Below, one piece after another: positions 1 to 10,223 of a stretch of DNA of 64,000 nt. Source of the stretch: Turnera subulata (lineage: Eukaryota; Streptophyta; Magnoliopsida; Malpighiales; Passifloraceae). Each line of letters starts with the position of its first letter. Positions within the stretch are counted from its first letter, which is position 1. The DNA lies in NCBI GenBank assembly GCA_028386065.3, contig JAKUCV010001512.1, positions 319,615-383,614 on the forward strand. Direction: 5' to 3'. The translations under genes and the position numbers were made by a program. Below the pieces are notes generated by a model that had not been told where the DNA came from, made no database searches, and saw only the letters and a list, made by a program, of their open reading frames with translations.

Positions 1-2093
1 GAACAACGTTAACGAACCCGGACTCTAATTGTTTTAATTAAAATAAAAATTTAATTTAATTAATCAAATACTAACCTTTAATTCTATTTATGTTCTGTAA
101 CTTGATTTATAATTTTATTTCTGTTTGGACTATTAAAAGGCCTATAATATTTAGATTCCGGTTTATTTAATTTATACTTGGACTGTTAATAATTAAAAAC
201 CCAAAAATACTTATTAACTTGATTTAGTTGTCAAATGTAAACTAAAAACATATATATATGATTATCTATGAATTGTAAACACATATGTATAAATGACTAT
301 ATATATATTCTACTAGATTTATGTTTAGCTAAATAAGGAAAATACAACTTTATTTATCACATAAATATATATATGGCGAAATGGGAATTTCCTACTATAT
401 ATGTATAAATATGGTCACACTAGATATACGTATAATCTAGTATCGATTATGTATAAATATACGTATATATACATGTATTTTAATATGTTTATGTTTTTCC
501 CTTATCAACAAAGGGCTAGAAGGCCGGGATATCGGCCTGAACGTTCGGTTTTGGTTTTAATTTAAAAATTAAGTATAATCAGAGTATCGATAGGAAACTC
601 GGTTTCGGTCTTTAATTTGAAATTGAGTATAAACGGTATAATGAATAAAGAGGTTAATTTCATAATAAAGAAATTGGATATAAGGCAAGCCGTATAACAA
701 TCTCTAAAATTGGTATCATGCATAAACATCTTGTTGGTGCATTATAAGTGATTATTGTGTTCCTATATGTACATAGGGTATCAGGATTTGACCGGATAGC
801 AGTTTCAGAGACATACCAGGTGAGGATGGATAAACCTTGATATGTGCCCGTAATACTGTGTATGCTTTGTTGTTTGATAGAACCGTTGAAATGATCCTTG
901 TTAGTTATTTGATTGCCATGAATGTTGTTGCTGTTGCTGGGCTGTGTGGAATGATTATGTGGATTCTGTGAATAATTGTTGTACTATTAACTGTGTGTAA
1001 TTAGTGATATGAAATTGCGGATTGGTTGGGCTTGAGAAATAATCTGTGATGACTATGACTGCTGTGATGTTGTTGTTGTTGATGTTAGACTGTGTTATTG
1101 GATTTGTGATATTGTGTAGAGGATAATGATGAACTGGTCAATGTGGATAATTGGCAAAAGAATAAAGAGTATTGGAAATGGAACTGAAACTGAAAGTGAG
1201 AGGATGATATATTGTCACTTGGAAAGTAGTGGTACGACTAGATGGTTAGAGACTAGTTCTGTGGTGTCTTGCCAGAGGGTTTGTTGGTTGGGGTGTTGAC
1301 CCCGGATTTGTGATATTGGGATGTTGATCCCGGATTTGTGATATTGGGATGTTGATCCCGGATTTTGAGATATTGGGATGTTGATCCTGGATTTGAGATA
1401 TGGGGATGTTGATCCCGGATTGTGGTGGGGTCTGGCATCCAGAATTAGTTAATAACCAGGTACGACCCTAGCTTGTCCAGTGACGGGGCCCGGAAGATAA
1501 AATTGGTAATAATAACTAATAAGTAATCTTTTGGTCTTGGCTTTGATGTGATTTAGTGAGATTCCTTTGACGTGTTGGTCGTGTTAGATTCCTTGATGCG
1601 TTGCTTGATTTAGGTTCCTCTGACGTGTTGTGTGTGTAGTTTCATCTGTTTGATGGTTGTTTTACTTCGAAAGTGTTATGGTTGAATATATCACTGTTTA
1701 TCTTTCGTCGGTGAGCGCTTCGGACTCACCCCTCGCCTGCGGGGTTTCATCCCGTAGGATGAGATGTTGTTGTACAGGCTTGGTGCATTCCAGACAGGCT
1801 GCGGCGTTATCCCTTGGATGGGCTTGGATCTATAGATTGCATGTGTCGCATATAGTGTTAGTGAGTTTAAGTCTTCCGCTGTGCATATTGTTATCGTTGT
1901 TGGGCCATTGGGCCAGTTTCATTATTATTGATGTTATTGATGTTGGGCCGTAGGGCCATATTGTTGTTTATACCTTTGGGCTGTTGAGCCAGGGTTATGC
2001 TTTATACACTGTATGCTAGGCCTTGTTGGGCTGGGTTGTCACAGTTCCGGCTTGTGTTTACTGTGTACGGTAAATAAGGGTCGGGGCGTCTCA
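1..2093 (+). repeat. 5' LTR, 3' portion only
   Basis: This matches 6175-8269 of the right LTR at about 99% identity and ends in the same GGGGCGTCTCA. The first roughly 1.65 kb of this LTR (equivalent to 4526-6174) lies upstream of the window. It holds AT-rich sequence (1-700), a GT-rich tract (860-1200) and a short minisatellite (1290-1421). I see no coding sequence here; the short frames are chance. Confidence 0.93.
1290..1421 (+). repeat. 28-bp minisatellite in 5' LTR
   Basis: Nearly five tandem copies of a unit of about 28 bp containing GGGATGTTGATCCCGGATT and TGTGATATT. Copies differ by a few bases and one 1-bp indel. The same array occurs in the 3' LTR at 7466-7597, so it predates the insertion. 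Confidence 0.9.
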
Positions 2094-2096
2094 TTT

Positions 2097-2113
2097 TGGT
2101 AGCGGAGCGGGCG
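2097..2113 (+). other. Primer binding site, tRNA-Met-like
   Basis: TGGTAGCGGAGC starts 3 bases after the left LTR. It agrees at 10 of 12 positions with the usual plant initiator-tRNA-Met primer site TGGTATCAGAGC. Position after the LTR and similarity both support priming of minus-strand DNA synthesis; the mismatches leave some doubt. Confidence 0.6.
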
Positions 2114-2435
2114 TTAGGTCTTGTTGGGCAGTCTATGTGTGTTGTTGTCTTGTTTGCATAGTTCGCTCCAGTTGTTTATTATTTTACATCATTTAGTTAG
2201 TGCATTATGGATCCAGTCGAGGGACGCCAGCTGTCGTGGAACATACACATATGAGGTAAATGATGCCATAATATGCGAAAATACAAATATTATTGATAAT
2301 ACTGATATTTTGAGATAAAGGAAAATATTAATATTTTGATTGCAAAGGGAAATAGTACATTGATATTTTATATTTTATAAAAAGGGAAATATTACATGGA
2401 TTTTTGATATTTTTATAAAAATAAAGAAAATACAT

Positions 2436-3119
2436 TTAACAGTTTGCAACGACGTTGACACGGAAGCTGTTTGCGTCACTGTTGACGTTGACCGTGACTC
2501 TGTCGCTCCAAGAGAACCACATGCCGCCTCTGTAGCGCTGGCCAGGAATCTCAAACCGGTTAGCTTGAGGGAATCGGAGTGGAATCAGACCGTGATCATC
2601 TCGTGGTTGCCACTGCGTCTCCGTCAGAAGAACCATGTTGGGCTTGTACTGGTTCTTCAAGTCTCTCAGAGTACGTGAGAATTCCTGTGCAGGCCTTGCA
2701 ACTCCTCTGCAGTTCCACACCAGTAGCCGTACCTTTGGCCAGGTTGGAGGTAGCCGAGTCATTCTGGGTATGCTCTGGGCTGTCATTGAGAGCTGGTAGT
2801 AAGCACCTTGCTCCACAATCTGGCAAGTGGACTCCAAGTTGAACTCTTGTAGCCTATCCGAGATGAAGAACATCACGGAGTTTGCTGAGTCGTAGTATGA
2901 AGTCCTCAGTGTTCCATGGTCCTCTAGGAAGAACACCTCTTCCATTGGAGTGACGAAGAACCGCGACGAGTAGAGCTCGTCGACGAAGACCAGGCGTGGC
3001 ATTCTGCCGAGCTCGTTCGGCAGCTCTTCAGCACGTTCGTTGACCATGCTGTAAGCCAGTCGGTTCCTTCTGCCAAGATTGGCACCTTCGACGAAGAAGA
3101 CGGACGAAGGAGTAGGCAT
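2436..3119 (-). CDS. Antisense ORF in LTR element: novel N-terminus plus truncated LINE-type endonuclease fold
   Basis: This 227-residue frame runs opposite to the retrotransposon. Residues about 1-125 match nothing I recognise. From about residue 129 the sequence reads VRLLVWNCRG, then LLTET about 35 residues later, then a GGMWFSW strand. That is the start of the exonuclease-endonuclease-phosphatase fold used by plant L1 LINEs, with the first Asn and the Glu of the active site. The frame stops before the GDFN and SDH motifs, so the nuclease is incomplete and unlikely to cut DNA. A TATA box (TATAAAAG) lies about 105 bases upstream of the ATG on the same strand, so the unit could be transcribed on its own. 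It may be a captured gene fragment carried by the element. The frame is uninterrupted in a young element, but I cannot show that the protein is made. Confidence 0.5.
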   Translation of the reverse strand: MPTPSSVFFVEGANLGRRNRLAYSMVNERAEELPNELGRMPRLVFVDELYSSRFFVTPMEEVFFLEDHGTLRTSYYDSANSVMFFISDRLQEFNLESTCQIVEQGAYYQLSMTAQSIPRMTRLPPTWPKVRLLVWNCRGVARPAQEFSRTLRDLKNQYKPNMVLLTETQWQPRDDHGLIPLRFPQANRFEIPGQRYRGGMWFSWSDRVTVNVNSDANSFRVNVVANC

Positions 3120-3224
3120 TTTGTTTTGGACGTGTGGGGTTTTGTTTACGATCGTGGTATTTTCTTTTGCTTTAGCGTTTTGTTGCTTTGATTGCTTTTA
3201 ATGATTTACACCTCACCGCTCCTT

Positions 3225-3232
3225 CTTTTATA
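3225..3232 (-). promoter_or_regulatory. TATA box for antisense ORF at 2436-3119
   Basis: TATAAAAG on the minus strand, about 105 bases before the ATG at 3119, followed by a leader rich in AAAAC and AAAG. Spacing and sequence fit a plant core promoter. Transcription is inferred, not shown. Confidence 0.5.
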
Positions 3233-3961
3233 CACTTATGGGGAGCGTGATTACCGTTTTTGATTTTCAAGATTTTGTTTTTGAATTTACCGTTGCTTGC
3301 ATTTATTGCTTTACGCGTTTTTCGGACCCACGCCAGAGATTTTCAGCCTATTTTCAACACATGATTTTATTTCGCTCTGGCTACCTTGGCGTTTCTTTTG
3401 ATGTGTGTCATTATTTTCTTGCATCTTTTATCACAAGCATCCGTGACCGTTGTGGCTAGACGGATGAGACCGTATCTCGAGTAGAGCGCATGTGCGACAA
3501 GTATACAGCTGTTCGGACATCGTGGAGAGATACGAGCCTTGACAGACGTTTTGGCTTATGCGGAAATTGTGAACAAGTGGGTAACGTGTCTTTCGAGGGA
3601 CACAGGACGTTCCCGTGATCATCGCCTTCCGAGTTAACGGGTATCTTTTTCACGAGGTTAACCGACGTCACCGTTAGTTGTACGGTACGTTTCGTGAATC
3701 GAGGATGTTCACGTCCGATACGAACACCGTTCATGGAAACGTGTTTTGTTTTAATTTCTTTCTGTTTTGATTTTGTTAACTGAGTTTTAATTTTTGATTC
3801 CTTAATATTTGATTTTATAATCTTATGGTTTATTTTAATCTGCCTTGACATGTTTTGTTTTCCTATTTAACACAAGATTTCTTAACACAAGAGAATTTTG
3901 ATTTAAAAATGAAATTTATTTTATTTATTTCATAAAGGTGTTACAACAGAGAAGAAGTGCC

Positions 3962-4339
3962 CTAAGGAGCTACTTGCTTCTCAAGGTCTTTTACAAGCTG
4001 TTGAACGTTCCTTAAGTGCGGGAAGAGTTCCGCGCACGCCAGTTCAATTTGTGCCACCGCCGAGTTGATTTTCCTCAGGGAGACGTTTAGCTGCGTCAAC
4101 TTCTGTTGCGGTGTGCTGCTTTCAGCTACCGCTTTGCCTTTCTTGTCCTCAGCTTTCTTGCCGGCACGCTTCTTCCATCGCTTTGGGGAGACCACCATGT
4201 GCTCCTCCAGGCCGATGATGTTCGTCTTGAACCGCTTCTTTGGAGGCTCTTCATCGGAGCTTGTCGGGAAAGCCTTGCCACCGATGTAGCTGTTGTTCTC
4301 GGAGTCTGAGGTCGTTTGAGAACGAAGTGGAGAGTCCAT
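3962..4339 (-). CDS. Antisense ORF in LTR element: basic, coiled-coil-like small protein
   Basis: This 125-residue frame starts at ATG 4339 in a good context (CAGCCATGG), chosen because a TATA box sits just upstream; the frame stays open further upstream to 4477. The N-terminal third is Ser- and acid-rich. The middle carries two basic clusters, PPKKRFK and KRWKKRAGKK, that look like nuclear localisation signals. The last 45 residues (from about QQKLTQLNVSLRKI) have heptad-spaced Leu, Ile and Val consistent with a coiled coil. No family is recognised. It lies tail-to-head upstream of the other antisense frame, between it and the 3' LTR. Antisense extra ORFs before the 3' LTR are known from some plant LTR elements, so this may be one of those; the function is unknown. 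Confidence 0.45.
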   Translation of the reverse strand: MDSPLRSQTTSDSENNSYIGGKAFPTSSDEEPPKKRFKTNIIGLEEHMVVSPKRWKKRAGKKAEDKKGKAVAESSTPQQKLTQLNVSLRKINSAVAQIELACAELFPHLRNVQQLVKDLEKQVAP

Positions 4340-4373
4340 GGCTGAGAGTGAGTGTCTCAACTGTGAGGGTTGG

Positions 4374-4381
4374 TATTTATA
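4374..4381 (-). promoter_or_regulatory. TATA box for antisense ORF at 3962-4339
   Basis: TATAAATA on the minus strand, 35 bases before the ATG at 4339. Initiation about 30 bases downstream would leave a very short leader. Its quality is comparable to the TATA boxes of the host genes in this window. Confidence 0.5.
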
Positions 4382-4500
4382 AGCGGATGAGATGTCGCTT
4401 AAGGGTATAAGCGGTATCTCATGTTGAGTTTGGACACCTGGCAGAGTGTGCCAGAAGCTTATCGTGGTAGGACCCACGGATAAGACGGAATTTCGGGGAC

Positions 4501-4525
4501 GAAATTCTTTTTAAGGTGGGTAGAC
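4501..4525 (+). other. Polypurine-tract region before 3' LTR
   Basis: A GGGGACGAAATTC motif followed by AAGGTGGGTAGA directly precedes the TG of the 3' LTR. The same arrangement stands before the 3' LTR of many plant Ty3/gypsy elements. It would prime plus-strand synthesis. The tract is interrupted by T residues, so the exact primer boundary is unclear. Confidence 0.6.
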
Positions 4526-7500
4526 TGTAACAGCCCGGGTAAAATTTGGATTTTTACCGGGACTGTTAAAGTCGTTATACAGTGATTTACCGAACGAATT
4601 AATCTTGGGTAATTAATTCAAGGTAAATCGGGAGTCGTTTTTCGAAACCGAGAGTTTTCCCGCGCTCGGGAGTGTCTTCTTAACTAACCGAGCCTCAGTT
4701 TCCAGTTCCGAGACTTGGACGACGTTCAGGAGGATTAATCGGATTTTCCGAGCCCAAGTTGTATTTTTGGACTTGGGACGGAAAATTCGAAAGACGGGAG
4801 TATCCCTGCGTTTTCGAGATCCCGACGCGAGAATCCGGACCGGCCGAATATGGTTGCCCGAGGCCACTCTTCTTCTTCTCTTTCCTTTCTCTTCCTCTTT
4901 CTCGGCTACATTTCTTCTCTCTCCCGGTTTTTCCCGGCCATGCGGGCCCCACTTTCTTCTCTCTTTTCTTTCTTTCCCTTCCTTTCTTTTCTTTTCTTCT
5001 CCCATTTTCTTCTCAGCCGCCTCCAGCTTCACCCGTGAACTAACCGGCCCCTCCCATCTTTTCTTCTTTTTCTCTTTGTCTCTATCTTTTCTTCTTTCCC
5101 TTTAACTTCCCTTCCTCTACCGACACCACACACCCATTCCCCTCACCTTTACCTTTCTTCTTCCTCTCCACCAGACACGACCAGAGCCACCTCCTCCTTC
5201 TCCTTTCTTCTTCTTTCTTCCTTCCCCGCTCATGCTCTCCTCCGCCCCTCACCATTTCTGCCACCACCAAACGCAACCGCCTCCACCTTCCCAAACCGCC
5301 TCCTCCCTTCTGCTTCAACAACTCACCGCCGCCGAGCCATCGATCCTTCCCTCCTCGTCGCCGTGTCTCCCCGTTGAGTCGGGGCCTCTTGCAGCCATGG
5401 ACGTCGTTGGGCAAATCGCCCAGCTGGCCGCCTCCCCTGAGATCGCCGTCGAAGACAGTGGCCGATCCTTCTTCTCTCCTCCCCGTCTCCGGCGAGCCAC
5501 TCGCAAGTGGGCAGCAGAGCAGTGACCTTTCTCCTTCCCTCGCCTTGTTCTCCTCGATCTGCCGCCGCCGATCTCGTCCTCTGCTCGTGCACGCGCCGCC
5601 TTCCACAAGCCGACCTCCTCTCTTCTCTGAACTCGAGCCACTGAACACAGGAGGTTCGATTTTCCCTTCTCTATCTTCCTTCTTTGTTGAACCTCGTCGG
5701 TTTTGGTGCTAATCTGATTTTGTTTTTGTTGTTGGGTTGTGTGGGAATGGCAATGGTGTTGTTAGATCGTTTTTGTGGAGGTTTTGTGCGTTGGAGGGGT
5801 CGTGTGGTTGAGTGACGAGCAGTGAACGTTGGGCGTGTCAGGGACTTCTGTGAACAGTGACAGTGGAGGTTCTGGACTGCCGTGAACAGTGTTTGGCCGG
5901 AATCCGGCGAGGTTCCGGCAGTTGCGGGTTTATTCCGGCAAAGTCTCGGGATTTTCCGGCGAGGCCTGGACAACTCCAGTGTGAACAGTGCGTCTTCAGC
6001 AAACGGAACTCAAAGGACGGATGCTTCGGTAATTCCTTGGACCCGAATTATACCTTGGCGCGGATTTAGGCTCGGTTTGCACACGGACTCGAAAACGGGC
6101 CGAACGTGCGGAGGCCCATAATACCGTGACATATATGCATTACCAACAGACCCCGAACTCTAATAACGAAACCCGAACAACGTTAACGAACCCGGACTCT
6201 AATTGTTTTAATTAAAATAAAGATTTAATTTAATTAATCAAATACTAACCTTTAATTCTATTTATGTTCTGTAACTTGATTTATAATTTTATTTCTGTTT
6301 GAACTATTAAAAGGCCTATAATATTTAGATTCCGGTTTATTTAATTTATACTTGGACTGTTAATAATTAAAAGCCCAAAAATACTTATTAACTTGATTTA
6401 GTTGTCAAATGTAAACTAAAAACATATATATATGATTATCTATGAATTGTAAACACATATGTATAAATGACTATATATATATTCTACTAGATTTATGTTT
6501 AGCTAAATAAGGAAAATACAACTTTATTTATCACATAAATATATATATGGCAAAATGGGAATTTCCTACTATATATGTATAAATATGGTCACACTAGATA
6601 TACGTATAATCTAGTATCGATTATGTATAAATATACGTATATATATACATGTATTTTAATATGTTTATGTTTTTCCCTTATCAACAAAGGGCTAGAAGGC
6701 CGGGATATCGGCCTGAACGTTCGGTTTTGGTTTTAATTTAAAAATTAAGTATAATCAGAGTATCGATAGGAAACTCGGTTTCGGTCTTTAATTTGAAATT
6801 GAGTATAAACGGTATAATGAATAAAGAGGTTAATTTCATAATAAAGAAATTGGATATAAGGCAAGCCGTATAACAATCTCTAAAACTGGTATCATGCATA
6901 AACATCTTGTTGGTGCATTATAAGTGATTATTGTGTTCCTATATGTACATAGGGTATCGGGATTTGACCGGATAGCAGTTTCAGAGACATACCAGGTGAG
7001 GATGGATAAACCTTGATATGTGCCCGTAATACTGTGTATGCTTTGTTGTTTGATAGAACCGTTGAAATGATCCTTGTTAGTTATTTGATTGCCATGAATG
7101 TTGTTGCTGTTGCTGGGCTGTGTGGAATGATTATGTGGATTCTGTGAATAATTGTTGTACTATTAACTGTGTGTAATTAGTGATATGAAATTGCGGATTG
7201 GTTGGGCTTGAGAAATAATCTGTGATGACTATGACTGCTGTGATGTTGTTGTTGTTGATGTTAGACTGTGTTATTGGATTTGTGATATTGTGTAGAGGAT
7301 AATGATGAACTGGTCAATGTGGATAATTAGGAAAAGAATAAAGAGTATTGGAAATGGAACTGAAACTGAAAGTGAGAGGATGATATATTGTCACTTGGAA
7401 AGTAGTGGTACGACTAGATGGTTAGAGACTAGTTCTGTGGTGTCTTGCCAGAGGGTTTGTTGGTTGGGGTGTTGACCCCGGATTTGTGATATTGGGATGT

Positions 7501-8269
7501 TGATCCCGGATTTGTGATATTGGGATGTTGATCCCGGATTTTGAGATATTGGGATGTTGATCCCGGATTTGAGATATGGGGATGTTGATCCCGGATTGTG
7601 GTGGGGCCTGGCATCCAGAATTAGTTAATAACCAGGTACGACCCTAGCTTGTCCAGTGACGGGGCCCGGAAGATAAAATTGGTAATAATAACTAATAAGT
7701 AATCTTTTGGTCTTGGCTTTGATGTGATTTAGTGAGATTCCTTTGACGTGTTGGTTGTGTTAGATTCCTTGATGCGTTGCTTGATTTAGGTTCTTTTGAC
7801 GTGTTGTGTGTGTAGTTTCATCTGTTTGATGGTTGTTTTACTTCGAAAGTGTTATGGTTGAATATATCACTGTTTATCTTTCGTCGGTGAGCGCTTCGGA
7901 CTCACCCCTCGCCTGCGGGGTTTCATCCCGTAGGATGAGATGTTGTTGTACAGGCTTGGTGCATTCCAGACAGGCTGCGGCGTTATCCCTTGGACGGGCT
8001 TGGATCCATAGATTGCATGTGTCGCATACAGTGTTAGTGAGTTTAAGTCTTCCGCTGTGCATATTGTTATCGTTGTTGGGCCATTGGGCCAGTTTCATTA
8101 TTATTGATGTTATTGATGTTGGGCCGTAGGGCCATATTGTTGTTTATACCTTTGGGCTGTTGAGCCAGAGTTATGCTTTATACACTGTATGCTAGGCCTT
8201 GTTGGGCTGGGTTGTCACAGTTCTGGCTTGTGTTTACTGTGTACGGTAAATACGGGTCGGGGCGTCTCA
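4526..8269 (+). repeat. 3' LTR, complete
   Basis: It begins TGTAACAGCCCGGG immediately after the purine-rich tract and ends GTCTCA at 8269, where homology with the left LTR stops. At 3744 bp it is long for a plant LTR. The first third is GC- and pyrimidine-rich (about 4860-5230 is almost all C and T) and contains several recurrences of GTGAACAGTG around 5820-5990. The rest is AT-rich. The reading frames in 4613-6121 are low-complexity translations of this biased sequence and I do not call them genes. Confidence 0.92.
7466..7597 (+). repeat. 28-bp minisatellite in 3' LTR
   Basis: The same tandem array as in the 5' LTR, with one base differing (CCCGG here, CCTGG there). Copy number is identical in both LTRs, as expected for a recent insertion. 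Confidence 0.9.
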
Positions 8270-9320
8270 AGTATGTGAGTTTTTACTAGTCTAACCAGGT
8301 CAATAACAAAAAGAACCTAGTCGGGTCAATTTTTTTTTTCGAACAATTGCATGTCTTGTCCAACTTCTTCTTTAAACCCCTAGATTAGGCTCTCAATCAC
8401 GAGATAACCTTTGAACCCGACCTGACCATTCCAATTCAGTTCTATTGAGTAATCATATTTCGGGTATGTTTACTTATTTTGCAAAATATAGATAAATTTT
8501 TGTATATACTACAAGATTAGGTATGTGATACATTTCTGTGTATACTAGAGATTAACTCAAAATATTGTTATTTACGTTGGATTCTTAATTAACTGGACTT
8601 AACTTTAACATATAAACATTATACATCATGAATAACATAATTTTGTTCTTATTATATTTAATATATAGTGTTACATAATTTACATACCCACCTAACACGC
8701 TAACTAAGATATTTTTTAACTCATTTCCTCAAAAAGAAAAAAAGATATGGATTTAATTTTAACTAAATTATATGGTTTTAAGATAAAATGCTTTAATTGT
8801 AATGGGTTGATAAGTTAAGTTATTCAAATGTTCAAACAAATTATTAGATGGCCAATTTGATACTCAACTAAAATTAGAGTGTGCTAAATGAAATTTTGCC
8901 AAAAACATTTACTTACCTTAAAACATCATAATTGATCAATATGATATTTAAGCAGATTTAATAACTTACTTTAACACTACTGTTGCTGGACTCGTATAGT
9001 GTGTCTCATACTCTCATTCATACAAGCAGGCTTTCATTTTTTTGTACGGGTTAGACTTAGCCCGTTATAATTAAAATACGGCAGTGGTCTTGGACCCGGG
9101 CCCGATTTGAGTCGGTTTGTAAGTGGTTTAACTCACGAGTCCAGTTTTTTCTTCCCCTATTAATTCGTCATCATCACTCGCATATTTATGTTATGCTAGT
9201 AAAAACAGTGGCTGCTGAACAGCGCCCTTCTGCCCTTTTATCACATTCAGCTCAACTCCGGCAACACAAGGTTGTCTTCGTTTTTTTCTTTTTTCTCCAA
9301 TTTGAACCTAAATCCACGTC
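8270..9320. other. Intergenic, between LTR element and ISY1
   Basis: AT-rich sequence without a convincing frame. The last 250 bases, with a CT-rich stretch just before the ATG at 9321, are the likely ISY1 promoter and leader. I see no clear TATA box. Confidence 0.6.
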
Positions 9321-10223
9321 ATGGCTCGTAACGAAGAGAAAGCGCAGTCGATGTTAAATCGATACATAACTTTGAAAGCCGAGGAGAAGAAGAAGCCCAA
9401 GGAGCGCCGCCCTTTCCTCGCATCGGAATGCCGGGATCTCGCCGAGGCGGACAAGTGGCGCCAGCAGATCATGCGGGAGATCGGCCGCAAGGTGGCGGAG
9501 ATCCAGAACGAAGGCCTCGGCGAGCACCGCCTCCGCGACCTAAACGACGAGATCAACAAGCTTATACGCGAGAAATCGCACTGGGAACGACGCATCGTCG
9601 AGCTCGGCGGCCCTAATTACGCCAAACACTCCGCTAAAATGACCGACCTAGAGGGGAACATCGTCGACGTCCCAAACCCTAGCGGGCGTGGGCCAGGGTA
9701 CCGGTACTTCGGGGCCGCTAAGAAGCTTCCCGGAGTACGGGAGCTCTTCGAGAAGCCGCCCGAGTTGAGGAAGAGGAGGACTCGGTACGATATTTATAAG
9801 CGAATCGATGCGAGTTATTACGGGTACAGGGACGACGAGGATGGCGTTTTGGAGAAGGTGGAGGGGCCGGCGCAGGAGAATATGAGGACGGCGAAGGTGA
9901 AGGAGTGGAAGAGGATGGAGGAGATACGGCAGGAGGCGCGGAGAGGGGCGAAGGAGGTGGTGACGGTGGGTGGCGCGGGGGCGGAGGTTTTGATTGAAGG
10001 GGAAGAGGATGTGGTGGAGGAGGAGAGGAGAATGCAGAAGGAGAAAGAGGAAACGGAGAGGAAGGAGAGGGAGTTCGTGGTGCACGTGCCCTTGCCGGAT
10101 GAGAAGGAGATTGAGAAGATGATTGTGGAGAAGAAGAAGATGGAGTTGTTGCAGAAGTATGCAAGTGAGGAGTTGAGGGAGGAGCAGTCTGAGGCTAAGG
10201 CTATGCTTAATATTCAGCGCTAG
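9321..10223 (+). CDS. ISY1: ISY1-like pre-mRNA splicing factor
   Basis: A 300-residue intronless frame matching the ISY1 family along its length. It starts MARNEEKAQSMLNRY and then shows the conserved ERRPFLASEC, the KWRQQIMREI segment, GLGEHRLRDLNDEINKL and GPNYAKHSAKM. ISY1 belongs to the Prp19-associated (NineTeen) complex of the spliceosome and acts in the nucleus around the first catalytic step. The second half is highly charged, with long Glu/Lys/Arg runs (about residues 190-290) typical of the family tail. The start codon is the first ATG and gives the canonical N-terminus. GTAAGT occurs a few bases after the stop and an acceptor-like TGACAG near 11640, so a 3'-UTR intron is possible. 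No lesions are seen. Confidence 0.95.
   Translation: MARNEEKAQSMLNRYITLKAEEKKKPKERRPFLASECRDLAEADKWRQQIMREIGRKVAEIQNEGLGEHRLRDLNDEINKLIREKSHWERRIVELGGPNYAKHSAKMTDLEGNIVDVPNPSGRGPGYRYFGAAKKLPGVRELFEKPPELRKRRTRYDIYKRIDASYYGYRDDEDGVLEKVEGPAQENMRTAKVKEWKRMEEIRQEARRGAKEVVTVGGAGAEVLIEGEEDVVEEERRMQKEKEETERKEREFVVHVPLPDEKEIEKMIVEKKKMELLQKYASEELREEQSEAKAMLNIQR

Larger units (their letters stand above)
1..8269 (+). mobile_element. Non-autonomous LTR retrotransposon (LARD-like), left end outside window
   Basis: Two direct repeats of about 2.09 kb (1-2093 and 6175-8269) are nearly identical and bracket unique sequence. The right copy can be extended back to 4526, where a TG start follows a Ty3/gypsy-style segment ending in a purine-rich GGTGGGTAGA. 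It ends in CA at 8269, giving a full LTR of 3744 bp. A primer-binding-site-like sequence follows the left LTR. The internal region (2094-4525) encodes no recognisable gag, protease, reverse transcriptase, RNase H or integrase on either strand, so the element must be mobilised in trans. I count about 19 substitutions and one 2-bp indel between the LTR copies over 2.09 kb. That is near 1% divergence and implies a recent insertion. The layout suits a large retrotransposon derivative, probably of the Ty3/gypsy class (inference from the end sequences). The left target-site duplication lies outside the window. Confidence 0.9.

Noticed and set aside
3456..3851. 131-residue minus-strand frame between the two antisense ORFs of the LTR element
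   Set aside because: No TATA box at a sensible distance, no recognisable motif and a Lys/Ile-rich start typical of AT-rich noncoding DNA. It may be leader or spacer of the antisense unit.
4613..6121. Cluster of overlapping open frames on both strands in the 3' LTR
   Set aside because: They are low-complexity translations (Ser/Pro/Phe or Arg/Lys/Glu) of a pyrimidine-rich tract within a repeat, with no conserved motif.
9648..10164. Two minus-strand frames of about 145 residues over ISY1
   Set aside because: Antisense shadows of the Glu/Lys-rich ISY1 tail; their Pro/Ser/Leu content follows from that codon use.
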